From positions 13,268,001 to 13,332,000 of the forward strand of contig OX419760.1 of the NCBI GenBank assembly GCA_948567375.1: 64,000 nt of DNA. Reading direction: 5' to 3'. Under the pieces are notes generated by a model. That model made no database searches and was not told the DNA's origin. It saw only the letters and a program-made list of their open reading frames with translations. Both the position numbers and the translations under genes were made by a program. Origin of the DNA: Lunularia cruciata (Eukaryota; Streptophyta; Marchantiopsida; Lunulariales; Lunulariaceae). Below, in pieces: positions 11,400 to 21,239 of this stretch (positions are counted from its first letter, which is position 1; each line of letters opens with the position of its first letter).

Positions 11400-11875
11400 G
11401 GAGCACTCGCACCTCAACACCATCAACAACAAAGACTCCAAGGAAGCAGTTGGGGATGGAGGACTTCTTGATCTCAAAGCAACAATGGAACTACAATGTG
11501 TTGGAGGATGTTGGTAGTCATAAGGCTAACATCACAGTGGGCCAATTAATTGCTTTGAACCCTACCTTGAGAAAGGAGCTTAGAGGTGGTTTGAGTTCTA
11601 CAAGGAGAAAGAGGAAGAAGTAGGAAAAAGTTCTAGCATCAATGGGGGTGGTGGATGCCAAGCCAACACCATGGGAGGCTTGTGAATATGCCTCCAAGAT
11701 TGATGTGAGAGTGAATGGTCACAACATCAAGGATGCATTGGTTGATGGAGGATCAACAGTAAATGCCATGTCAGAAAGGTTGATGACAAAGTTGGGTGAT
11801 ACCCTCAAGACCTTCAACATTTGTGGTGAGCATGGCAAACAAGCAACAAGTTCGACCAGTAGGAGTGATGGATAA
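11400..11875 (+). CDS. Aspartic protease, D-G-G-S type
   Basis: The frame starting at 11,642 reads KIDVRVNGHNIKDALVDGGS, then TVNAMS. This is a retropepsin active site in which the usual D-T/S-G is DGG, a form common in some plant Gypsy lineages. A frameshift at about 11,835-11,900 breaks the C-terminal half; the following ILG-like segment (YDLLLG) is at about 11,940. Its role is to cut the Gag-Pol polyprotein. Confidence 0.7.
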
Positions 11876-11965
11876 GGTGGTAGTTTTAGTTATGGGAGTT
11901 CAAAATCTCATGACTTTCCAAGTCTTGAAGGATTCAAGCTATGACTTACTTCTTGGGAGGCCTAG

Positions 11966-13237
11966 TTGAGAGCAGCACGCACAACTGATCGATGGTACAA
12001 AGGGTACTTGAGGATTGGGCCATCAAACCATAGAGTCACAGTTCCTATGACTAACACCACCAACACTTCACATTCAGATACACCATCTTCTGATTATTGG
12101 GAATCAGATTCTGAAGAAGGAGCTTCAAGTGTGGACACAAGCATGGAAGAGGAGACTTCCATGGAGGAGGATGAATTTAAATCTGATTCAGATGTGTATG
12201 CTTTGTGTGGTATGGATTTTGCACCTAAGCAAGAGGTTTTGAAGGACCCAGACAAATCACCATTGACACTTGAGGAGGTAGAGAGAAGGTTAGCTACCCT
12301 CAAGTATGGTCCAAATGTTACCAAGGAAGAGAAGGTGAGATTTGAGGAGATTTTCCGCAAGTTCATCCATGTGTTTGCTTTCAGTTACAAGGATTTGAAG
12401 GAAGTCACCTTGGAGGAGCACAAGATAGAGGTGGAGTCACATGCAAGACCAATCTGCCAAAAGCAATGTCGCATTAGCCCACCAATATCTTTGGTTGTGA
12501 AGGAGGAGATTGATAAGCTCAAGGAGGCTGGATTTATCTTTGAGGTAGAGAATTCAAAATGGGTGTCTCTAATTGTCATTGTGAAGAAAAAGAATGGCAA
12601 GCTTCGGGTATGTGTGGATTACAAGAAGCTCAATGCTGTTACCAAGAAGGACTACTACCCATTGCCATTCATTGATGAGATCTTGGAGGAGGTTGCAGGT
12701 CATGAGAGGTATAGTTTTGGAGATGGTTATAGTGGATATAACCAAATCAAGATTGCACCAGAGCATCAACAACTCACCACATTCACCACACCTTGGGGAA
12801 CTTACGCTTTCAAGGTCATGCCTTTTGGGCTTTGCAATGCTCTAGCCACATTCCAACGGTTCATGAACAAGGTATTTGAACCTTTCATTGGGAAATTTTT
12901 GAGAGACTTCATTGATGACTTTTGTGTCTATGGAAGCAAGGAAGAGCACTTTGAGCACCTAATCAAAGTCTTGCAACGCTTGGATGAGGCAAATGCATCA
13001 CTCAACCCAGAGAAGTGCATTTTTGGATATGAAGAAGGTCTACTTTTGGGGCACATCATCTCCAAGGATGGAATAGCAGTTGATCCTGAGAAGGTGAGGA
13101 AAATCTCAGACCTTCCATTCCCTTCAAGCTTGACAAAGTTACGCCAATTCTTGGGGATGGTTGGATACTATAGGAGGTTCATCTTCTCATTTTCCAACAA
13201 GGCTTATGCATTGACCATCTACATGAAGAAGATGTAG
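11966..13237 (+). CDS. Reverse transcriptase
   Basis: A 423-codon frame. An acidic linker (residues about 20-80) is followed by the RT: KEEIDKLKEAGFI, then KKKNGKLRVCVDYKKLN, GDGYSGYNQIKIAP, VMPFGLCNA, and the catalytic FIDD at 12,908-12,919. The usual Y-x-D-D is F-I-D-D, which keeps both aspartates. The end reads LRQFLGMVGYYRRFI. A stop at 13,235-13,237 separates it from RNase H. Within RT the frame is intact. Confidence 0.93.
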   Translation: MRAARTTDRWYKGYLRIGPSNHRVTVPMTNTTNTSHSDTPSSDYWESDSEEGASSVDTSMEEETSMEEDEFKSDSDVYALCGMDFAPKQEVLKDPDKSPLTLEEVERRLATLKYGPNVTKEEKVRFEEIFRKFIHVFAFSYKDLKEVTLEEHKIEVESHARPICQKQCRISPPISLVVKEEIDKLKEAGFIFEVENSKWVSLIVIVKKKNGKLRVCVDYKKLNAVTKKDYYPLPFIDEILEEVAGHERYSFGDGYSGYNQIKIAPEHQQLTTFTTPWGTYAFKVMPFGLCNALATFQRFMNKVFEPFIGKFLRDFIDDFCVYGSKEEHFEHLIKVLQRLDEANASLNPEKCIFGYEEGLLLGHIISKDGIAVDPEKVRKISDLPFPSSLTKLRQFLGMVGYYRRFIFSFSNKAYALTIYMKKM

Positions 13238-13242
13238 ATTAC

Positions 13243-13730
13243 ATGGTGATTTTGGAGGACAAGGAGGTTCTCAAAGCTTTTGAGAAGCTCAAGCAATCCC
13301 TTGTTGTAGCTCCAATTCTTGCTAAACCTGATTGGAGTAAGCCTTTCATCCTCTACACTGATGCTTCTAATGTAGCTATAGGATGCACTCTTAGTCAATT
13401 AGACCAAGATGGGCATGATCATCCAATAGCTTATGCTAGTAGGCAGATGGTTTCAGCAGAGAAGAACTACTCTGTCACGGAGAGAAGGGTTGGCAGTGAT
13501 CTTTGGTCTCAAGAAGTTTAGACACTATTTGATTGGAGGGAAAGCCACCATTGTCACGGATCACAAGGCTTTGAAGTACATCTTCAACAAGCCTAATGTT
13601 GAAGGGAGACTAGCAAGATGGATGATACTCTTGTCTGAGTATGACTACACCATTGAGGATAGGCCAGGAAAGAAACATGCAAATGCTAATTTGTTATCTA
13701 GAGCCTATGATCATGATGGAGATGAGCCAG
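13243..13730 (+). pseudogene. RNase H domain with a frameshift
   Basis: The first part (13,243-13,521) has the catalytic TDAS (LYTDASNVAIGCTL) and the IAYASRQM segment. After a shift near 13,475-13,495 the frame opening at 13,433 continues with a VTDHKALKYIF motif and the RWMILLSEYDY tail. It would remove the RNA template during reverse transcription. Only this frameshift seems to disable it. Confidence 0.85.
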
Positions 13731-13779
13731 TGGATGATTCCTTCCCGGATGAGGAGCTCATGACAATCTCAGTCACTCA

Positions 13780-15060
13780 AGAGGTTCCAATGGAGTACAA
13801 GGAGATTGTGGACTCTGTGACAAGAGGTAACTATCCAAAAGGGATGCATGCTAGGGAGAGGAAGGCCCTTGCAGCAAGATCTAGACCTTACACAATGGTG
13901 GAGGATATTCTTTTTCACCAAGGAGCAGATGGTCTACTTCGAAGAGCAGTGGATAAGGAAGAGTCTATCCTACTCATAAAGGAGTTTCATGAAGGTTTAG
14001 TATGTGGAGGACACTTTGCAGGAAAGGTGACTGCTTTCAAGATTCTAGATGCAGGTTATCATTGGAGAGGGATTTTCAAGGATTGTCTTGATTATTGCAA
14101 AACTTTTCATGTTTGTCAAGCTTTTGCTAGAAAGTCTACATCCACTCCACCACTTAGATCAATTCCATTGCTAGGACCTTTTGAGAAGTGGGGAATTGAT
14201 TTTTGTAGGTCCTCTCAATAGAACCCCAAGGAACAATCGGTACATTGTGGTAGTTATTGTTACCTTACCAAGTGGGTTGAGGCTAGACCATTGAGGGACA
14301 AGAATGAAGATGAAGTGGGTAGATTTCTTTATGAACGCATTATCACTAGGTTTGGATGCCCTTTGGAGTTAGTTTCTGATAGAGGAGGAGAGTTTACAGG
14401 AAGCATTACTACAGCCATGCTACGACATTTCTCTATCAAACATAGAGTAACTACATCCTATAAGCCAAATTCCAATGGCTTGGCAGAGAGAACCAATCAG
14501 ACCTTGTGCATGATGTTGGCCAAAGATGCAGAAATGGAGGGGGCTAAACATCATTGGGACAAGAGGATTCATGCAGTTTTGTGGGAGTATAGGACAACCA
14601 TGAAGACTTCCACCGGATTTTCTCCATTTCAATTGGTGTATGGTATTGAGTCTACCTTACCTATTCACTTTGATCTTCTTACCTTCCAAAGCATGCATCG
14701 GAGATTGAAGAAAGCACAAGGAGGTGATGAGAAGTCAAGGAAGGATCAACTCATGGAGTTGGAAGAAGCAAGAGCAATTGCTATGGTTCGAGTGGAGCAA
14801 GCCCAAAGGAAACAAAAGGAGAGCTATCACAAGAGGCAAGGCAAGAAGAAGGTGGAGCCTTTTAAAGAAGGTGATTGGGTAATGTTGTTTGATTCCATTC
14901 GATTCAAGAGAGTGCAAAAAGAAGTTTTTGCCTAAGTACTTTGGACCTTTCATAGTAGAGAAGGTGTGGGGCAATTACACCTATGATCTCAAGGAGTTAG
15001 GAGGAAGACACTTTGATAGGATTAACCATGATAAGTTGAAGATGTACCATAGAAGGTAGA
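13780..15060 (+). pseudogene. Integrase with two small frameshifts
   Basis: The N-terminal zinc-binding H-H-C-C region is at about 13,985-14,125 (HEGLVCGGHF, then CLDYCKTFHVCQ). The catalytic core begins with GIDF, where the frame is shifted: an extra T at about 14,204 is evident because the second copy at 16,198 lacks it. The second core Asp is in SDRGGEF and the Glu in NGLAERTNQ. The C-terminal part has KEGDWVML and, after another shift near 14,925, a GPF-type module (YFGPFIVEKV). No chromodomain or PHD finger follows. Confidence 0.88.
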
Positions 15061-15085
15061 GAGGCCTTCACTTTGAGGACAAAGT

Positions 15086-15107
15086 GAAAACTTAGTCCGG
15101 GGGTAAA
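15086..15107 (+). other. Region of the polypurine tract before LTR2
   Basis: The bases gaaaacttagtccgggggtaaa directly precede the LTR2 start. The short ggggg run is the likely plus-strand primer. The same sequence, with one change, precedes LTR3 at 17,101-17,122. Confidence 0.6.
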
Positions 15108-15773
15108 TGTAACACCCATTTGTGCATGTGTGTGGTATTGTGATATTTAGCTTGGTATTACAAGTACTTAAGAGATATTATTTATATAGAGATAAAGGAT
15201 GGTTCTATATTAGTCATGGTTAGCTAAATTTAGTCATAGCTAAGATAGAGGGGACCTTACTCTAGAGGAAGTAGAAAAGATGAGCACCACTATTTTGGAT
15301 TTTAGTGTGTTGACTTGGTATTATTCCTAGGTGTTTGGCTTTTGAGGAAAGAGTTGAGAACTCTTGGGCCCGCAAGCCTTTTTGTTTTGGATTCTTCTTT
15401 AGTCCAAGGATAGCCCATGTGAAGGAATCCTTGAGTTAGTGGTTGGGTCAAGATAAGACCACATGCTTAGGGGAATATGCTCATGTGAATGGATATTCCT
15501 TTCTACTTTTTGACTTTACTTGACTTTTAGTCTAGTAACTTGAGTTACTACAATAATTAGTAACTTTGGTACGTAACTATTTCACAAGTATATAACTATT
15601 TCATTTGCAACTATCTCTCTCTCATTGAGTTCTCTAGTGAGCAATGTCTTGAGTCTTGGAGTGTTAGCCTTGGAGGAGTATGATGGAGTTCGGGTTCCTT
15701 GCCTTCTTAGTCCATGGTGCGCTACCATAATAGCCATCAGAGGTTCATCCTTAGTGAGAGACAGGCCGGGTCA
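15108..15773 (+). mobile_element. 3' LTR of the OTA element (LTR2), with a promoter-side deletion
   Basis: Same start as LTR1 and nearly identical to it. It lacks about 30 bp between the TATA box and the tcatttgcaac word (junction near 15,598), which probably removes the transcription start region. It ends about at GGTCA. Confidence 0.9.
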
Positions 15774-16089
15774 TAGACCACGCTAGGATCTCACCAGTAT
15801 CACCAATAGGCCATGTTGCCACGAGAGGGATTGCTGTTGGAGCATGTTGGAGGAGTCTTCAATCAAACAAGCGAGGTCACTTGCTGATGTGATTTCTCCA
15901 AAAGTCAAGGCGTTTTGGAAAATCAAGGGTGAGGTCTTCATCTATCACTACGATCTGGTTGAGTGCGATGCACCTCTCCCCAGGTCTTCACACTACGCGC
16001 CTCCTTTTGTTAAGGAGTGTGCAGAAATCATTAAGCCATTTCCAGGCGAAGGCCAAAAATGGCTTGACAATTTTCCTTATTTGGCTTTA
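15774..16089 (+). other. Foreign CpG-rich insert, possible captured gene fragment
   Basis: This stretch lies between LTR2 and a second integrase fragment and has no match in the internal region of the complete element. It contains many CpG pairs (acgcta, gcgagg, aaggcg, actacgcgcc), unlike the surrounding transposon. From 15,844 one frame stays open for about 80 codons up to the integrase junction and encodes an aromatic-rich peptide (KAFWKIKGEVFIYHYDL, then PPFVKECAEIIKPF). I do not recognise the family. A captured host exon, or part of an unrelated element, are both possible. Confidence 0.5.
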
Positions 16090-17122
16090 GGAAATTGTCT
16101 TGATTATTGCAAAACTTGTCATGTTGTCAAGCTTTTGCTAGAAAGTCTATGTTCATTCCACCACTTAGATCAATTCCATTGCTAGGATTGAGAAGTGGGG
16201 AATTGATTTTGTAGGTCCTCTCAATAAAACCCCAAGGAACAATCAGTACATTATGGTAGTTATGGATTACTTTACCAAGTGGGTTGGGTGAGGCTAGACC
16301 ATTGAGAGATAAGAATGAAGATGAAGTGGGTAGATTTATTTATGAATGCATTATCACTAGGTTTGGATGCCCTTTGCAGTTGGTTTCTGATTGATGAGGA
16401 GAGTTTACATGAAGCATAACTAACCCTCATGCTACAACATTTCTCTATCACACATAGAGTAACTGCATTCTATAAGCCAAATTCCAATGGCTTGGTAGAG
16501 AGAACCAAACAGACCTTGTGCATGATGTTGGCCAAAGATGCAAAAATGGAGGGAGCTAAACATCATTAAGACAAGAGGATTCATGCAATTTTGGGGTAGT
16601 ATAGGACAACTATGAAGACTTCCACCGGATATTCTCCATTTCAATTGGTATATGGTATTGAGTCTACCTTACCTATTTTTCTTTTATCTTCCTACCTTCT
16701 AAAGCATTCATAGGAGATTGAAGAAAGCACAAGGAGGTGATGCTGAGAAGTCAAGGAAGGGTCAACTCATGGAGTTGGAAGAGGCAAGAGCAGTTGCTAC
16801 GGTTTGAGTAGAGCAAGCCCAAAGGAAACAAAAGGAGAGCTATGACAATAGGCAAGGCAAGAAGAAGGAGGAGCCTTTCAAAGAAGGTGATTGGGTAATG
16901 TTGTTTGATTCCATTCAATTCAAGAGAGTACAAAAGAAGTTTTTGCCTAAGTACTTTGGACCTTTCATAGTGGAGAAGGTGTAGTGCAATTACACTTGTG
17001 ATATCAAGGAGTTGGGAGGAAGACACTTTGATAGGATTAACCATGATAAGTTGAAGATGTATCATAGAAGGTAGAGAGATATTCACTTTGAGGACAAAGT
17101 GAAAACTTAGTCTGGGGGTAAA
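16090..17122 (+). pseudogene. Second integrase 3' fragment of the OTA family
   Basis: Colinear with 14,081-15,107, from the CLDYCKTCHV zinc-binding segment through the core and C-terminal module to the tract before LTR3. It has more changes than the full copy: the second core Asp region is disrupted (a gattgatgagg stretch replaces gatagaggagg) and several stops occur. It also lacks the extra T that shifts the first copy near 14,204. Confidence 0.88.
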
Positions 17123-17810
17123 TGTAACACCCATTTGTGCATGTGTGTGGTATTGTGATATTTAGCTTGGTATTGCAAATACTTAAGAGATATTATTTAT
17201 ATAGAGATAAAGGATGGTTCTACATTAGTCATGATTAGCTAAAGCTAGTCATAGCTAAGATAATGGAGACCTTACTTTTAGAGGATGTAGAAAAGATGAG
17301 CATCATTATTTTGGATTCTAGTGTATTGACTTGGTATTATTCCTAGGTGTTTGGCTTTGGGGAAAGAGTTGAGAACTCTTGGGCCCGCAAACCTTTTTGT
17401 TTTGGATTCTTTTATAGTCCAAGGATAGCCCATGTGAAGGAATCCTTGACTTAGTGGTTGGGTCAAGATAAGATCACATGCTTAGTGGAACATACCCATG
17501 TGGATGGATATTTGTTTATACTTTTTGACTTTACTTGACTTTTATCCTAGTCACTTGAGTTACTATGGTAAATAATAACTTTAGTGCATAATTATTTCAT
17601 AAGTATATAAACAAGGGGTGAGGAGGTATCATCATCCTTTCATTTGCAACTATCTCTCTCTCATTGAGTTCTCTAATGAGCAATGTCTTGAGTCTTGGAG
17701 TGTTAGCCTTGGAGGAGTATGATGGAGTTGGAGTTCCTTGCCTTCTTAGTCCATGGTGTGCTACCATAACATGCATCAGAGGTTCATCTTGAGTGAGAGA
17801 AAGGCCGGCA
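17123..17810 (+). mobile_element. Third LTR of the OTA family (LTR3)
   Basis: Starts TGTAACACCC and ends about GCCGGCA. It is visibly more diverged from LTR1 and LTR2 than these are from each other, so it belongs to an older copy. It keeps the TATA-region sequence deleted in LTR2. Its flank (aaaaa) does not match the flank of LTR1. Confidence 0.9.
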
Positions 17811-19833
17811 AAAAATTCAAAAGTGGCATCTTATACCAATTTCCTTGTACGTATAGTCCAATACAAACATGGTTGAGAATCATTGAGCTAGCTCAATTGA
17901 TTGATGGTGGCTCAAGAACAAGCAAGTTACATGGCCATTTTCATCAAATTTAGAGTTGAAATGAAATGGTCTAGAATGACATATCTCTAGTGGGGCTTGT
18001 ACTGGAATGGGCACGGCTAGAGGGATTTGATTGTCTACATCTCTTTGTGCAGTAAGTTGGTTTCTTGAGTCCTTCTTGATGGTTGAGATAATTGATGAAG
18101 CTTTGATGCTTACAAATGCCATATTGTTCACCTTCTACTTCTCATTGTCATCCACTTGGTAGGTAAATAGATGTCTAGATATGCTATTTGCAAGATGATG
18201 GTTGAGTTGGTCAATATGTTTACAATGGATTCCTTGCACATAACCCTGAATGTGCAGTCTATCTTGCAAGAGCTTGTCTTTCTCCAATGAGTCTTGTCTA
18301 CAAGGTCAAAAAATTTGCAATATTTACTACTCATGTCATAAACAATGATTATCTTGCACCATTTTTTGTTAGAGCGGAGGATGCTTGCAACAGATCCCTT
18401 CATAGGATGCAATTAGTTTTATTGCTTGCACAAGCAATTCTTGGAGTAAAATGTTGCATCAATAGGTGTATTGTCAACAATAAATGGTGCATTGTATTTT
18501 ATTTACAAGATGCATTGAGTTGAATCAAGTTGAGATCTAGACAAGGGGATGCAAATATCCAAAAAGGAGAGGTGCAAATATAATTTTCTTATATATATTT
18601 AGAATTTAAGTGACCAATATTGAAATACAAACATTCAATATGAGAAATCAATTATCCAATATTAAACATTAAAAAGGATGCTCATATAACTCTAATATAA
18701 CGAAGTCAAAATTTAAAGTGTCCAACTTTGAGTACCTAAATGTCCTTTGAGTACCTAAATTTATTGGGAAAGTTTCAATTTAATAGTAAATAAGTTGATT
18801 AAAGTTGAACTTAAAGCTTTCTAAGAATAAATTTAAGATTCTAAGAATCTTTCATGCTTTTAACACTATTTTATTAGAATTGAGGTCCAATTTTTTTTAA
18901 TTGGTGAGGCTCAACCAAGGCTTCACAAATTTAAAATTCTTCTTTATTGATATATTTTCCAAGCATGTTTATGTACACAGACATGCTATAGTGTGTCAAG
19001 TCAATTACATTTAAATCCAATGTTGCATGCTATTACCAGAGAAAAGAAAGCACCTAAAGTTAAAGATGCTTTTTGTATAGATTTGCACATGATGTTCCTC
19101 TTATACATGATTGAACATTTTGAAGAAAAGAATAAGGGTGAAGATGTTAAACTACTTTGTTGCATATTGATTCCAAGTATATATAACTGTCATTTTCAAG
19201 TATGAAAATACCAATTACTTACATTCAGTCAATAAGATGATTTGGAAAAAATAGCTTCTTATTATTAGATAATTTGTAGAAGATATCTTCTCACTACTAT
19301 TAGTTTGCGATCTCCCTCATGGATTTTAATGGTAAATGAATATCCTTTGCAACTTGTAAGTACTTCTACATGACTTGTACATATAGTATAATCCTTGCTG
19401 ATCATAGCTAATAAATATCTATCAAAGGCCTTAGAAGTATATATTACTCTTCTTTAAGGCACTCTTGTACTTCTCTAAGCATACTAACTAGGTGATAAAT
19501 CTTTGCTCTAGATAGGAAATAACACTTATGTGTACACTTAAAGGTAAGTTGGCATTGTGTTGCAGAGGAGAAAGATCTCTACCCATTCATGTGTCTTGCA
19601 TTGCAAGTTAACTTATTAAAGAACAAGTTTTGTCTTTGTAGTAAGGACCAACCAAAGGAGGTCCTTACTACAAGGATGTTTAAGATGCTAACTAATAGGA
19701 TGCAGATGCTCCAAAGATGATGTCTCTTTCTCTTGTAAAAGCAAGAAAGATAACATCATTATCTTTGGATATGGAAGAGAAAGTTTGGTGTTCTTGATAT
19801 GGAAATAAAATACCCATCGGATGCCATAATAGA
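17811..19833. other. Unassigned AT-rich spacer
   Basis: No recognisable gene or domain. A minus-strand stretch of about 94 codons at 18,128-18,412 is open, but its peptide resembles no family I know and it is surrounded by stops. From 18,540 the DNA becomes strongly AT-rich. Confidence 0.5.
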
Positions 19834-20190
19834 TATCACAACATTTACAATAACTAAGCTAGTTTCCTAGGATGTTAGAATGAGTTTCTTGGTTACAACA
19901 AGTTTTTCAATAGGTATGCATGGGTTACATGGTGGCGGTAGTCTATTAGCTTAGGGTTGTTGATTGCACTGTTAAAGTCAGATGTATGATTGGGTATGCT
20001 GGACTCCTTTGCTTCCCAAGGAGTGGCATACCTTGAAGTGGAGCTCCAAAGAGCTCACTCCTTATCTGTTGAGTTTTATAAGTCTTGGTTATGGTGGACG
20101 AAGCTAGAAAGTATAGACTTAAATTCTCTATGTTAGAATGGGTGTGGTTTAACAAGTGTAATTGGTGCCTATTGGCAAAGTGTATACAAT
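19834..20190 (+). mobile_element. Solo LTR remnant of the methyltransferase/PHD Gypsy family
   Basis: It follows the LTR of copy B (46,764-47,115) closely. Shared words include ctagtttcctagga, gggttacatggtgg, ttgattgcactg, ggactcctttgcttcccaag, accttgaagtggagctcc, aaagagctcac and gggtgtggtt. No internal sequence adjoins it on either side, so it is a solo LTR or an LTR fragment. Its edges are approximate. Confidence 0.75.
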
Positions 20191-20330
20191 ATGAGTTATG
20201 ATTTCTAATTCTTGATTACATAGAAGAAGTAAGAGGAGAAATCAAGTAGAGAACATGTGTATAACATGAGTTATGATTTCTGATTCCTAATTACACAAAA
20301 GAAGTGAGAGTGGAAATTAGTGCAAGAATT
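20191..20330 (+). repeat. Tandem duplication, period about 75 bp
   Basis: Two units starting atgagttatgatttct (20,191 and 20,266) share the sequence through a gaagaagt word and aagaggagaaat-like bases, with a few substitutions. Confidence 0.6.
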
Positions 20331-20830
20331 TGGTGGGTATTGGTGTTAACTCCAATCCTGGTGGATTAATGGTACCTTTGATGATGTTGCTTGATTTTGT
20401 TGATGATTGGATAGTTGAGTGATAGTCTATAAAAGCATTTTTTAGTTTGCTAGAGATTTGATTGTCAATTTGATTGTTAAGTGGATTTAGTGCAAAAGCT
20501 AGACCTGGGCATGGCTCAACTAATGGCTAGTTGGCCCACTAAACATTGTAGCGGGCTAGCTGTGGTTTGAGCCAACTAATCTAGGTTATATTTTAAAGGT
20601 TAATTTAGGTCATATTATTAAGCAAATAGATAGATTGAAATGGGTTGCAATATGGAGAAATAGTTCTCAAGCAATGAGTTTTGAATACAAGGTCTTGATG
20701 GTAGCAAGAAAATAAGCAAAGAGACCATTCTTAGATGATAAGCTAACATACACATGAATTGCTTAATTTTATTTTACCTTCATGGTGCTATAATTATCTA
20801 ACCCTAAGCTATCTCATGTTATAAGCTTGT

Positions 20831-21098
20831 TGTTAAGAAACTCCAAACTCACACAAGAGAGAGAGGGTGTGGATGAACAAAGAGAATAAAATAGGTAGGC
20901 ATTGCCACTTAGTATATATAAAAATCTGAGAACAATGAGCTACTCACCAAGGAGGCTAGGTCAAGAACCTAGTGTGCCATGTAGGCATTGGCTTCCCACT
21001 AACTCTATAACAAGTGTACTAAGTGGGGACACAATGTTATACACATTTAGTCTAACCTTGAACTAGTTCACACTTAAAGAGAGCTTGGAGTCTCAACA
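20831..21098 (-). mobile_element. Copia 3' LTR
   Basis: Bounded by tgttaag... and ...ctcaaca on the plus strand, which is TG...CA in element orientation. It is similar along its whole length to 26,089-26,350. Confidence 0.9.
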
Positions 21099-21116
21099 TT
21101 CCTCCTCAAGCTCCTA
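21099..21116 (-). other. Copia polypurine tract
   Basis: The plus strand reads ttcctcctcaagctcc, which is ggagcttgaggaggaa in element orientation, directly before the 3' LTR. It is the expected plus-strand primer. Confidence 0.8.
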
Positions 21117-21239
21117 TCAATGCATTGTACATCTAACTGATCTCAGAACACATCAAATGTGTCTCTAGGCAAAGCCTTTGTAAAGATGTAAGCTACCTAC
21201 TCATCTATACCTAGAAATACAAGATTTATATCACTTGTT

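Larger units (their letters stand above)
8012..15773 (+). mobile_element. OTA-type (Athila/Tat-like) Ty3/Gypsy LTR retrotransposon, nearly complete
   Basis: Two LTRs starting TGTAACACCC (8,012 and 15,108) differ at roughly ten substitutions plus one deletion of about 30 bp, so insertion is fairly recent compared with neighbouring elements. Between them lie an Asp-type primer site, an extra ORF with zinc knuckles, gag, protease, RT, RNase H, integrase and a polypurine stretch. The RT wording (GDGYSGYNQIKIAP, VMPFGLCNA), the Asp-type primer site and the absence of a chromodomain point to the OTA group; the exact lineage is inference. Few frameshifts interrupt pol. No target-site duplication is visible (agatc on the left, tagac on the right). 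Confidence 0.9.

Noticed and set aside
12094-12366. Minus-strand Ser-rich ORF within the OTA element
   Set aside because: It is a shadow of the acidic linker before RT on the plus strand.
8007-15778. Target-site duplication for the OTA element
   Set aside because: The flanks agatc and tagac, or agatc and aaaaa with LTR3, do not match; I could not define one.
18128-18412. 94-codon minus-strand ORF as a gene
   Set aside because: It is isolated, with no recognisable motif, and is flanked by stops in repeat-like DNA.
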